Below the pieces are notes generated by a model that worked only from the letters and a program-made list of their open reading frames with translations, was not told the origin of the DNA and searched no databases. Of a stretch of 64,000 bases of DNA, positions 10,097 to 22,300 are shown piece by piece. Both the position numbers and the translations under genes were made by a program. Numbering within the stretch: position 1 is the first letter of the stretch; each line of letters begins with the position of its first letter. Source of the stretch: Patiria pectinifera (lineage: Eukaryota > Echinodermata > Asteroidea > Valvatida > Asterinidae); assembly GCA_029964075.1 (NCBI GenBank), contig CM057147.1:24573513-24637512 (forward strand), given 5' to 3'.

Positions 10097-10202
10097 GCGA
10101 TTTTTAGCACCAGGAAATAAATGTATTGTCCTAATCTACAAATAAGCTTAATTACTAAGTTATCTTCAGTTCTTACTGGACTATTAATATTTTTAAGTAA
10201 TG

Positions 10203-10343
10203 GCAAATTATAATGAAATTGCACACTACATATTAACAAGATGGAGAATTAAGGATTTCCAAAATATTAATATGACAAATTATAATGAAATTGCACACTG
10301 TCATGTATATATTAGCAGGATGTAGAATTAAGGATTTCCAAAA
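10203..10343 (+). repeat. about 71-bp tandem duplication
   Basis: Two adjacent units both contain AAATTATAATGAAATTGCAC and GAATTAAGGATTTCCAAAA. The second has a few extra bases (a TGTATATATTA segment). Confidence 0.7.
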
Positions 10344-10855
10344 AAATACAAGGGGCCGGACTTACGTTGTCCTCGGAGAAAAAAATATATATTCACAAGA
10401 AAATGAGGCTTTAGCCTGCTTGATTAATGACAAGAACTTCCTTAAGAGTGAAGCATTTCTTTTTATCATTCTAGAAGTACCTGCATCAAAACCGAAACTT
10501 TTCTTTTCAACTGAAGAATCATGAGAAGGTCGTTCACTTGCGTGACTTGGTCTTAAGACAGAAGTGAACAGATCAGATAACAATCAGTTGGAAGTGAGAG
10601 TAAAAAGACAAGGAAAGAAAACCAAGTCACGGATATGTCAACCACACTGACTCCAAAAATAATTTGATGAAATAGAGAGAAAAAGCGCAAGTGCAAGACA
10701 TCACGAGTCATATGCGCGTGATGCAACTTGTCCTGTTTTCAGTTTCACCAATTTCAAATTTCAGAACAGAAAAGTGTAACGGCCTTTGTCTTAGGTTGTA
10801 TGATATTCATTGTATGGCAGTCACACCACTACAGTAAGACATTAATAGCTCCATG

Positions 10856-11172
10856 CAGGGGCGGATCCAGAACACAATTTGTTTTCGTTTGGGGGGGGGG
10901 GCCTAAAAATTGTTGGTCCCCCAAAAATGACGGCGTGGGGTTCAGGGCCCGCTTAAGGGGCCCCGAATTTTTTTTGGATTCTAGATGCTCTGTGGTGTGA
11001 TCTGAGGCTATTTTTGACCACTTTAACCAACTCTTTTGAAGGAGAAGATGGTGGTGTACGAAGTGCCTCCTATTATTGCGACGCCACTTAAAAATAGAAA
11101 AATTTGTTTCGTTTTTTTGGGGGGGGGGGCATGGCCCCCGTTGCCCCTCCCCCCCCCCCGGATCCGCCCTTG
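10856..11172. mobile_element. hAT-type MITE, copy 1, with 8-bp target duplication
   Basis: The left terminus is CAGGGGCGGATCCAG and the right terminus is CCGGATCCGCCCTTG. The flanking octamers GCTCCATG (10848-10855) and GTTCCATG (11173-11180) differ at one base, consistent with an old 8-bp target-site duplication as hAT elements make. The interior has G- and C-runs and no ORF. Copy 2 is at 28982-29279. Confidence 0.82.
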
Positions 11173-11179
11173 GTTCCAT

Positions 11180-13590
11180 GGACAGCCTGCTTGTTTCAAA
11201 ATATCAGAGTTTATCACAATCTAAGCAAAGAAACCGCTGGTAGTCGGCTAGGCAATGGTGAGCTTTAATATCTGTGAGAGATACATTTTGTTCAACCAAT
11301 GATCAAAGGTACGTGGCCATCAATACTTCCGTAGCGGTGACCCGCCCACAATGCTTTGCAAAGCCTCATGCCTTTTCTTCACTAAAATTTGTGAAATAGG
11401 TTAGCGGCTACCAGCACCCTTGTATACGGCGGTGGAGACCAGTGAAAGCATACAATGACATTAGAAATTATGCAATGGTAATCCGAAATAGATTTTGTTC
11501 GAAACTGAATTGTGTTGATTAGACATGGAAAGATGTACAGTAATAACTCCCATTTAACAAGACCTATGGCGTTTTGTTTTGAGACAAACGCACGGTGATG
11601 GGCCAGTGTGGAACTAATTTATTTGACATTGTGTAGTAATATTGTCCATTGTCATTCTTTACATTGTGTATTTTATTGGACAAATTGTACAGTAATTATT
11701 ATTATGTGTATGCAAAAAAACCCCGACAAGTATAGATATATAAAAAAAGAGGAGGCTGTCCTCTTTTGGATCAGCTAAAAGTCAGTAAAAACTTGAAAGA
11801 TGCAAATTGACAGAAAACTATAGCCACCCAAAAATGTATTTCTAATTTGTTTTTACTTTATTAATTTGGCTTGCCCCGAATTCGCTCGGTACTTGTCATT
11901 ACTTTGCATTCTTGGTCACCCTCCATGTCAAGTCTGTCAAGTCCCTTCTAACTCTCTCTTTGTGATCGAGTGAGGGGGGTATTTGTTCAGGAAGTGATAC
12001 ACCGCGGCTGATCTCCATGTTAAAAAAGTCTGCATAGCCCATTGGTTATTCAAAGTCACGATCCGCCATCTTACCACTCCCATTATAGCATGGAATTGCA
12101 AAAAAAAAAATCTATCCTAAATTAACTGTAAACAAAAGGATCCTAATTGATGGAATGTATTATTTTTTTTTTAAATAGAAATAAATTTGCGACTTAAACA
12201 TTTATATATCAACCTCTATTGAGATAAAACTTTGTTTTAGATACTCGAATTCTTCATTTTATTGTTCTCTCATCCACCCTCCCCTGCATTTTTCCACACC
12301 TTTCCCACCTAATCCTCCTTTTGTGTTTCTTCTTTCAGCGCTGCATGTTTGTGTGCACCCCCATGTTAATGTATGTACCTCTGTCATTTCTGTTTTAGCC
12401 TCTGAAGAAGAACTTGCTAAGTTCGCAACGTCAGGCCACATTAATTTTTAGATTTATATATTTCAGGTCCATCCAGTCAGTAAGCAGTTTGCAGCAGTCT
12501 TACTTCTTTTCATTTTATTTGAGTGAGATGGAAGTGGCTACACTGGTTCCCGTAGCACATTTGAATTGAGAGATTCGGAACCAGCGCGTAGCTTCATAAT
12601 GTGTACAGCACGCAATGGCCAATGAGCTAGCCTGATTTTTGAACATGGAGATCATCGAAGTCAGACGCAAAAGGCTCTATTTGTTATTGCGAAGAGTGTT
12701 CTTAATTATACACTTTAAGAACTACAGGACACTGGGCTAATTTTATCCACAGTCCTATGAAATCCTTTAAAATAATGCAGAGAATCTGCAAGACTTTTAT
12801 TTATTCGCGTTGGATTAGTTCAAAATAGGTAAACGAGTAAAGGTAGACTGGCTCCCAGTCCACCTTATGCTTATGTAACGCACAGGTATGCACCAGACTA
12901 TTCCTCATTTGCATACGTGTTCAAAATTTTTGAACATGCCAATGTTGTAATTCCAGGGTGAGAGAGCAGGTAGTGGTGGGCGCGTGCTGCTCGACACCCT
13001 GGGGACGAGGTTTAGTCTACGAATAAATGTTACCAAGCAGATTTATTTTGTGGAGAAAAAGAACAAATTCTTGTTCGTCCCAAGCGTAAAGCTCAAAGGT
13101 CAAACCGCTCCACATTTGTTAAATGCTCTTCAAAGCGACGGTTAAAGGTACTAAATTCCCGCAGCTAAATTTCTGCCGGGTTTACAGACAAATAACACAA
13201 TGTATGGAGAGAAAACAAGAGCCACTATTTCGGGCTTATACAGGTTGGTCATTATACGCGAATGGGTTGTTTTCTGAGAAAGCAAATTTGAGCGCAAGTT
13301 TAATCCAAGCTGGATACAGTACGTGCTTCATTTTCGCTGTACCAGTGTAGGCCTCCTGTTCCGAAGATCAGAATTATATAGAAAATCTGAATTACCATCG
13401 CTCGTTGGAAAGTAGCCGTCATTCAGAGCAGCAATTTGGCCAAAGCTGTTGATTGGTCAATAGAAGCCATGTGTTTCTCATCCAACACCGGGTGACCGAA
13501 GACCCGATATAAGGTGCCCGCTGAATGGTCAGAATCAGGTGGTCAAGACGTAGTGTTGTTCTGCATAGCCTGCACGTATAAACCTTCCTG
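11180..13590. other. intergenic, mostly featureless
   Basis: AT-rich DNA with homopolymer runs. The only structured motif I see is at 12401-12440: CTGAAGA, an inverted pair GAACTT/AAGTTC, then GCAACGTC, discussed as a finding. No gene was recognised. Confidence 0.4.
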
Positions 13591-13591
13591 C

Positions 13592-13880
13592 TCTTGGCAA
13601 ACTGCATTTTTGCCAACCACGGCCTGCAAAACTATGGAAGGCCCAACACTGCAAAAATGAAAATGAGTACAGACAGATCAAAAAATTTTTTGACACTTCT
13701 GAAATACAACATTTTCACTAAGCCACAAAATAATTTTTATGTTATTTTACCATGTGTGTGTTGATGGCGTTATGAGGACTTTTTAATAAATATGTTGCCA
13801 ACCACGGCTTCCTTGCGCTTACTTACGACAGCCCATACAAAATACATATAAATGTTAAAAAAAGAAAGGCCTATATCAAG
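13592..13880 (+). repeat. interspersed repeat R1, copy 2
   Basis: It repeats GGCAAACTGCATTTTTGCCA at its start and GTTGCCAACCACGGCTTC about 200 bases later, as at 5031-5336 and in the GPCR duplication units. Confidence 0.65.
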
Positions 13881-13890
13881 CATCTATAAG

Positions 13891-14023
13891 CCTCTGTACT
13901 AATGACGTCACACTTTGTTTACGTGTGTGCTTTCTTATGGTGCTCAGTGGACCGTTGGCCCCACTGGCTCCATATAGGAAAGTGCACACATGTAAACAAA
14001 GTGTGACGTCATTGGTACTGAGG
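13891..14023. mobile_element. palindromic MITE with TIR around ATGACGTCACACTTTGTTTAC
   Basis: The arms at 13891-13930 and 13979-14023 are inverted copies containing ATGACGTCACACTTTGTTTA and its complement. The spacer is about 50 bases and there is no ORF. I could not define a target duplication. Confidence 0.7.
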
Positions 14024-16181
14024 TTTTTCCATGAACTAAATAATTAACTCATTTCTTTATTTTTCCCGCCAACGTGTGAACGCTCCAATGGCGTATGTCA
14101 ACACTGACACATGGCTGGCTGATTAAACCTCGTACATGCAGTGTGACGGAAAAGTGCGGCGTGCAACTTTCGGGTGTAAAATTCTCATTATTCCGATTGC
14201 CAGTCAAGCGAGCAGTTAAAGAGGGTCTCAGGGGAAATTATGTACCGTGTATATACCGTGCACAGGTTGAATATAGCATGCAGTTTTGAAAAGAGGAGAA
14301 TATCTCAATAGAATGGGGTACAACTAAAAAAATACAGTTATAGGCATAGGGACATTCTTTAATACCCGGCGAAATATGATCATCATATTGAACATTTAAT
14401 AATTAAAAAAAAAGTTAATACCTAAAATATTCCGAATGATATCGACCTTGGATATTTTTTTGTGTAAATGATTATATATTTATAATTTTAAAACCTGTTT
14501 TCATCTCGAAGACAACCGCAATCCGACAAGCCTCCACTATGTAGGTCTTTGTCATGATAAACGATATTCCCGGAGAATTTCTCAACCCCCTTAAAAGTCC
14601 TATGGAAATAAGGTATGAAGACACTGTAATAATAGTCTTTCCCAAGGCAGACAATACAATGAAAACACGCCAAGCCCCCAGCTCTTTGTACAAAGTATGT
14701 TACCAAATGGATATCCAGAAATTATGTGTCGAAAATTAGGGTACGTTAGAGGCCTATACATTATATCTGCACTTCTTGATATCGTTGCTTGTTTTGAGTT
14801 GAACGACATCGGCCTGCAGAGAAACACGCTGTCCCTTCCATTTACCGTCAAACGCCTCAGCGACCTCTGATTGGTTGGAATGGGTCACGAGGGGCCGATT
14901 AGATGATACCGAACTCAGGCGGGGATAGCGAGCCATTAAACCGGAATGGGAAATCGGCCTGAATGGAATGAAAAGGGATCGCTTGATTGTCTTGGGCAAT
15001 TCTTCTTGTATATTTATGATGCTTTTACGTCTGGCCAGACGACAAGGCCTTCATTTGCAGGACCGATATAGATGCATCAACCCAATTTCGCTCAGTTGGA
15101 TTATACTTTTTTCCTTTTTCGTCTTGTTTTAAAGGCATATGGCCATTTGTACGTATCCCAAAAGTAACCTACCGAATTATTATCATAAGCTTGCTTGGAT
15201 TAAAGATCGTACTGGTACTAAACACCCCGTGAAATTATCCAGTCTGGCTTGCTGTCATTTAGGAGAAGTCAAGAAATGTAGGTGATTTCCAACGATCAGT
15301 CAATTTAATGATTTTCGGAATTACAGAATGCTATGGACGAAATCGTGTTTCGTGATGAAAAAAAGGTTGTGCATGGCTTATCACTATTTTGTCGAAGAGT
15401 GTAAAATATTCGTCGAGCAGTCGAGCTAAAACATCAAAATGGGATACTCACGGCCATTTCGTGGCACAACAGCCAAACTCGAAATTTCGACTTTTTAAGA
15501 TTGTATCACTTCTGATGTTATTGAGGGCACTCTGTTCAATTCTGAAAGGTTCATTGGGGGCCAGTTCCCTTCTTTGATGTTTTTATTTCCGATAGGTTTG
15601 GAAACTAAAATAACGAAATGTACAATAAAGTATATAATAAGCCAGCCCCTAAATGTCAGTGCGATACAGAACAACGACCCACGCTATGAAAAAAAATCCG
15701 TTCATGAGGAAAGATGATTTTATTGCAGCCGCGCGGTTTACGCGATACGTGCACACACCTGCCGGTTGGATTTGCTGCATTCTGATTGGATAACCACGCG
15801 TGCGGCTTTGCAACCTGCAGCTGTCCATAATTGTATTGCATTATTAAAAGCAAAACACAAGCTTCATAAAGTCCTACCCTAAATTTCAACGGCAATTCAC
15901 CATACGCAATGTGGGTATAGTCATTTGTTTTCACTTTAATCTACACTCGGACATCCAGATGCGCTCATTCAAATTATGCAGAGTTATATACAGGGTGAGT
16001 GAAAAAAAAAGTAACAACGTTACAAGAAAAAAAAAGATTTTAAACTTGAACTGACAAATGGATCTGTCACTCATAAGCAGATACAAGCAAAAGTTGATTA
16101 AAAATCCAAATACATTTTCCATTTAGTGTAGGCCTATATTTGTCCGAGTAAAAAAGAACCAGTCGTCTACAATACTGCATG

Positions 16182-16340
16182 GCATGCTCACTGATCTCTA
16201 TTATACTGACTGGATTTATTTCGGGACTTTGAATATATATATTTACGTGGCCAAAGGGAGTATCAAAATGGCGTCCAGTGACTTCACCCCCACGGCCCGA
16301 AGCGCTTTCCAGTCAGTATAACAGAGATCAGTGGGCATGC
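16182..16340. mobile_element. MITE with TIR CACTGATCTCTATTATACTG
   Basis: GCATGCTCACTGATCTCTAT at the left end is matched in inverse by CAGAGATCAGTGGGCATGC at the right end, and the inner bases TACTGACTGG also pair. The 159-base element is non-coding. Confidence 0.7.
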
Positions 16341-16919
16341 TGCGCTTTTGGAAAATTACGACACGTCTGGTGCCTACACTCGACTGGTTACGGTTCGGTG
16401 ATTTAGAAATCAAACAGGGTGCATGACCGTAAGCCAAGTACCAGCACGAAACGCTGTCTAGTGGAACCGAACTGGTACCCTGTCGGGTAGCTCTGTGCTT
16501 CAACTTGAATTCATGGTTTCTATTGACACTGTCGATTGTTCTTCTTATGTCAAAGAATGTCATTTGAGCAAGTTAAAGAGGCTCAAGTTAATCGTAGTGG
16601 ATGAAGACTACATGAGGACAGTCATATTCATTTACAGTCGCCATCGTTACTCTGAAATTTGCAGGCTGCAGAATTGTGGAAGCGGTGTGCAGGTGTCGCC
16701 TACTTCCGGGTCCACAAAAGTACGTATAGGCCCATGTATACATCTTAGAATATCCAGCTTTAAGGCTCAGGACATGGGAGATCCACCATTAGAGCCAAAA
16801 AAAATCAGTAATTTGTTTTCTCACATGAGTGGAAGAACGTGCTAGTTTAAATAATACATGCTTCATTCGTGTGTCAAATTTAATAAGGGATTAACTTGTG
16901 CCTGGCAGGCTATAAACAC

Positions 16920-17010
16920 TCTGTTTAAGACCAGTTGGAGTCTGGATGCTGATAATTACCAGAGCTGAAAGCGAGGGTGGTCATCAGCATCCAGACTCCC
17001 ACTGGTTTTA
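16920..17010. repeat. imperfect palindrome
   Basis: AGTCTGGATGCTGAT (about 16937-16951) and ATCAGCATCCAGACT (about 16983-16997) form a long hairpin, flanked by further pairing around ACCAGT. A related GTCTGGAATGCTGA palindrome lies in the element at 25927-26048. Confidence 0.6.
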
Positions 17011-17439
17011 AATATTCACATTTATTTTTTTCCAATTCACAAATACCTTTCCGGTAAAAATAAAAAAAAAATCCAAACAATTTCGGTCAAAAAAAAAAAA
17101 AAAAAAAAAATTTTTTACGATTTTCAACTCCAACATTATGAAAAGTCTGAATATCACCCACATCACACGGGAGCCAGTCTCCAAGTCTCCTTTATAAACG
17201 TCAACATGTCAAAACATGCATTTATGCGATTCGCGCCTCAGCCAATCAGTACTTGACTTTACTCGTCGCACATTCCAAATCAGGACTAAGGACTACTAAA
17301 ACGTGTGATTGGTTCGAATTTTGTGTTTTTGTAATACAACAGCCGGGCGCATGTCGGTTGACATAAGACAGTGCACGTGACCACAGCCTGTGTTGCTGTG
17401 TCTTATCCATGTCTGTGATGTGACAACGGTGAATGACCG

Positions 17440-17614
17440 GGAAAGATTTCCATATACGAAGTTCATTCAACACCCTGTGCACAAACCCTAAGTGTTTTCT
17501 AAGAAAATGCTTGTATTTTCTCACTGCTCAAATTGACTTTGATGACATGAAATTGCTATCTGGGGGCTTGTTAAAATTTAAAGAATTAAATTAGTGGAAT
17601 ATGGAAATCTTTCC
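17440..17614. mobile_element. MITE with TIR GGAAAGATTTCCATATACGA (copy 2)
   Basis: It shares terminal repeats and interior with 2791-2993 but lacks a short interior stretch and has a degraded right end. AATGAC flanks both sides, a possible target duplication. Confidence 0.72.
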
Positions 17615-17906
17615 AATGACAATGACCGAAGTCCCGCTATAGCATCCGATTGCGGATGTCTTGCGATGTTCTTGCAATTATCAATTAATCTGCTATAGAT
17701 CTTATAGACCATGGCTTTCGCCAGTCGGTTCGTCGCACATGCATATTTAAAACATTATGGATTGTCTCTCTCTGTCTTGCAAAGTAGACGTAAACAAAGT
17801 CCTGATATGGAGATTGGCGCGCGCCGCTCGTATTGCGTGATGTAGCGCAGAACGCAGCTGTCCGGTGTAGTGTGAATTTAGGACTATGAAATACTGACTC
17901 ACTGGT

Positions 17907-18110
17907 AGTATTGCGCATGCCTACGTGAGGATTTGTGAACGCTTAACCAATAAAACGGTAAAAGGCATCGTATTTCACAGAATCTAAACTTCATGTGACA
18001 CTGCAAAAGTGTTTAAGAGCAGCCAGCCGATTGTGATCAACCGTTTATAACCGGCCACGTGACGGGCTCTCGGCCAATAGGAACGGATAAAATGTCTTAG
18101 GTATTTACAA
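17907..18110. repeat. interspersed repeat R2, copy 1
   Basis: A 205-base unit with the words TGCGCATGC, CATGTGACACTG, AAAGTGTTTAAGA and GGCCACGTGACGGGCTCTCG. It recurs in inverse at 25513-25715 and in the same orientation at 59622-59830. Confidence 0.75.
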
Positions 18111-19138
18111 ATTGCTTTAATCATTAATCCAAGTCACTTTCTTGACTCACCCTGTTCCTATAGAGCTTATTTTAGCAAGACGATATTTGATTCAGTGTCC
18201 ACGAAATGCTCCAGGCCAAATTCGGTTCAGCCCTTCCCGGAGAATTGCTAGGAAAAAATTTGGAGTAAAAAAAAAAAGAGGAAACCCTCGAAACATGTAA
18301 TTTCCGTGCGTCCCTTTTAGCTCATTTCGAACGAAGGGACACTGGAGTAAAAGGAATTGAAACTGAATCTTTTTAAGAATTAAACAACAAAAACTACTGA
18401 AAAGACTCTACAAAATAGGTCTTTTTATTTTACGAGTCCAGACGTGTGAAAATAAATGGACTGTATTATTTCCCGTTGCTCTAGCTTGTCAAACCCAGAA
18501 GTGCAATCGTTATCCGAGACTTCACTTACGGCCGAGTGGCGTTTCACGAGTCAGCCGTGTGTCCGGTACGTCGTTGAAAAACCCCATCATCAGGTGAAAC
18601 ACGATAAGCGAGAACACATCACGCGGAATAATTCATACGGCGGGATCTCCGAGTCACTCCTACCCTCACTCCGCCCGTTTAGGCAGCTCTCCCATAGGGC
18701 ATTGCCTCCAGTGACCGTAAGGAAAACGGGAGCGTCTCAGATCCCCTTCGACTAAAGACATTTTTATCAGCCGGGCGTCAAACCATTCGAATCGGTCAAA
18801 AACAGAAAAAAAGGGGGAACGCAAGGTCGTCTTGTATAGGTGTTACATTTTTATTCCCTGTCAGCCGATCTGAAATCAGTGGCTCCCGTTTTGATGAAGG
18901 AGAGCGCAGTTGCCCGTTCTCAACTTACAGATTCTTCGTCATTGTTCGCTTAGATTTGCTCGGCAGTCCTTCCCGCGTCGGCGTGGCGCTGAAGAAGATA
19001 TTGCCAATTTGGGCCAGCAATTGAAAAAAAATATGACTGGATGATATTGGGACGTCACTGCAAGGAACAGGCGGAGTGACGCAGCAGTGGCAACAGCAAG
19101 TTATTGCCATCTTCATATTGACTCCTGTACGGCGCACG
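18111..19138 (+). other. 5' flank of P4HTM
   Basis: Part of this stretch (about 18500-18770 and 19100-19138) is richer in CG dinucleotides than its surroundings, as expected near a promoter. I see no convincing TATA box. The transcription start cannot be placed. Confidence 0.35.
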
Positions 19139-19318
19139 ATGAGGATATCGGACCTCACGCGGCGTTGTGCGGCGGCGTGCAGAGGGGAAGCGCGCCAACT
19201 GTTCCCGTTCGTGCTGGCTGCTCTAGTGGTCATCCGGAGCGCCGGACTTGCCAATTCCAAGGAACAACCAGGAGACACCGGGGAGAAATTGACTCTTTTT
19301 CAGCTGGATCCTGTCGAG
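19139..19318 (+). CDS. P4HTM: P4HTM exon 1 (start codon and membrane anchor)
   Basis: The ATG at 19139 is the first in this frame and has A at -3 and G at +4. It encodes a basic N-terminus (MRISDLTRRC), a short hydrophobic run (LFPFVLAALVVI), then a polar linker ending LFQLDPVE. The donor is GAG|GTAAGT, phase 0. The hydrophobic run is short for a signal anchor, so a cleaved signal peptide is also possible. Confidence 0.85.
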
Positions 19319-22300
19319 GTAAGTGGACACACCTGCTGTTTCCAATTTCTAGATGTTTATCGATCAAATCGTCCCAATTCGAATTGAAATATTATTACAG
19401 GCAAACAGAATGTGAACTTAATTCGGACGTTCTGCGGTGAAATTTTCCACGTGTCTAAAATAGATAACGGGAATAGGCCTATTCATTTCTCGATTTTGGA
19501 AATCGTTATGATAGATGCGATTGGGTTGCCATACCACTCTTGTAAGTTCAAATCTGTTTCGGTTAAAAGATTGTTATGGTTGGCATGCGTCACATTTGCG
19601 ATTGTCAAGTATAAAGCTTTTGGATTTGTAGGCCTGTATGAATTTACTATGATTAGGGTGAAACCTAGCTTATAATCTAGAATATTCTTGCTTTGTGCAA
19701 AGTGGACAAAGTGGACTATATTACCTCTGGAGAACACTCGGCTTTGCTCGCGTATTACAAGTTTTGGAACGCCGGTTGAATTCAAATCGGCCGGACCATA
19801 CATTTCAAAAATCGCTGTGTAAATTAACACCATTATGAAGTCCATCAGTATGTCTATACACGTATGGTTTTTATGTATACGCTTTTACAGTACATGAAAC
19901 CTATATGAAAAATGAAACGCAACATGTTCTCTATCAGTAGCACAAATGACAATAAATTACATTGTGCTATCGAGCGAAGCTGTTTTATATATGAAGAAGG
20001 GACATTGTTATTCTTTGGTAGGGGAACATAATTATCAACAACCTCTAGAGGGGGTACGCACTGCCAGATTGATAACAATTTTTACGTGGCTTGGTAGCGT
20101 ATGACTTCAATAATTACGGTCCTCATTCGTCACGGTTGAGTGTATTGGTCTCCAGGGTGTGTCCTAAAGTCTCCACGAAATAAACATTTTTATTACTTGA
20201 TGTTTCACAATTATCTCAAGTCTGTAAACGAAATATTACATTTCCCCTCTTTACTATTAAAGAGGCATAATATACAGACTATTTCACAGTTAGCTTTGGT
20301 TTCTCGACCTATACCACTTAATACATTAGGAATAGTTTGGCTTGACATTATAACCTAGATAATAAAGGATAAAATTATCGAGTTGTTTGTAACATTTTGT
20401 CCCCGCGGCTTTACGTAGTCAACAGGCTGAACGTCCGACTGTGGACGAAAGCGCACACCTGCATACATATCTTGGATTGTGTAGCCTTTCCTGCGCGTAT
20501 ACCAGAAGTACCATGAGCTGTTAAGTAGGCCTCACTTTTTTTTTCATGGAAAACGGGAGGACTTGCGTCAAAAGATTATGTGCACGTGCTCTGAATATCG
20601 TGAGGTACGGGAGTGCAGCTCACCGGGGAACAGACCAGTAATCGAGTAATCCACAAGATTTGCATGAAGGAATACAATTACGTAGTTGAGGGATTATACT
20701 ATAAGCCGCTTACGGGGAGAGGGCGAATCATTTCGGTTCGGTTTCAGCTATATTTGATAGCCTTGTTTTGGAACAGCCTGACTCTAGAGGCCTTTGCCAG
20801 ATTTTTTCTTCTGAATTTAATTTATAGACTAAAAGCCAGACTTTAGTGTTTGAGCTTCAGTCCTTCCGCCCTAAGGCGCCCTTGGTAAACGGCAAGAAAT
20901 CGTTAGTTTCCTCAGAGGAATGCAACAATATATCCACGCTCGGCATCAAATTACAATTTTGGGGTCGGCGGAAAACATTTCATAGATCAATGTAGGGTCG
21001 TCTTACGGCTCGGATTTCCGAAACCGGTTCCACCGCCAATATCACCACGATTTTTATTCATGAGTATGTTACCATTTTACGAAATTGGTTTCATTTCGCA
21101 ACACTATGAAATTGTAATATACCTTTTCCCAAAGAATAGAAATGTACTCTGTGGTTTTGATAACATAAGTTCGGGTGTTGGCGAACGGCTTTTTGCAGAC
21201 GAACGACTGGCGGGCGTTTTTCATTCTTCCCTATTTCTCTTTAAACACAATCCTGTATTATATAACTCGTCACGATAACTCGTCGTTGACAAAATAAGGC
21301 AATTGTCTTATTTTTGTTTTAAAATTATGTGTGTCCTGTTGTCTTAGTTCAAGGGGATTAGCTAAGTCATATACTTTTCGTGTTATAATGGTGTAACATC
21401 TCCACGATGCTTGTGGCAAGATGCGTATAGGAATTATCCGAGTTTTACAACCTCAATTTGCCATATGAGCTATAGAGCACAACAATGCCATGACAGCACT
21501 ATTAGAGTTATAAACAGGTAACGAATATGTTTTATGAAACTTCTTCTTAATGTCTTGTGGTGAATGGATTATATCATTGTCAATCAATTTGTTTGATTCC
21601 AGAGAGGTCATTCCACTTATTAATATAAGGCCCAGAAAAATATCGTGTTCTATTACATGAGATAAAATAGAACGGGTGTGTGGGTAAAATCTTTTTATTT
21701 TGCTCTATTAATTTGTATAGTCAGAAAAATAGGGTTGGATAATTCGATGGTCGATCTTGTTTTTAGGTATTTGTCATACCCGTGGTTTAACTGTTCATTC
21801 TGTCGTTGCTTTGCTGTATAAAGGCTTCGCTGCACGCTGCAGCGTGACCACACTGCCGACCTACATATAAAAAATTAAATAAAATGAAAAAAAGATAGGA
21901 CGATGTCTTGAGTAAAAAGATTGAGTTTTGCATGATTTTCTAGGTTGAGTAGGGTTTTGTCTTGGCCTATGCACTTCGGCAAAAGGTCTCTAGACACGGA
22001 ACCAAAATTTGTTCAACGACGGTGTCTCTTTCGTACTTCCTCGTTCATGTTTTTTTTTTTAAATTAAAGACAAGCTAAAGGCCTTTAGAATCCTTTGCTT
22101 TCATGCTTTTTGTTCGTTTCCAATAATAACAGCACTCAAAATCCAGAGAAGAATGTTCAAAACCTAGCCTGGTGAAGTTTCAGCTCAGAAGATATTACAC
22201 ATTTCGAGAAAACAGTGAAAAATCTTGCAAAACCTTTATTTTTCACGAAAAACGAATTCGTCAATAGCACTCTTTAGTTCCAAAACAAATCGGACTCATC

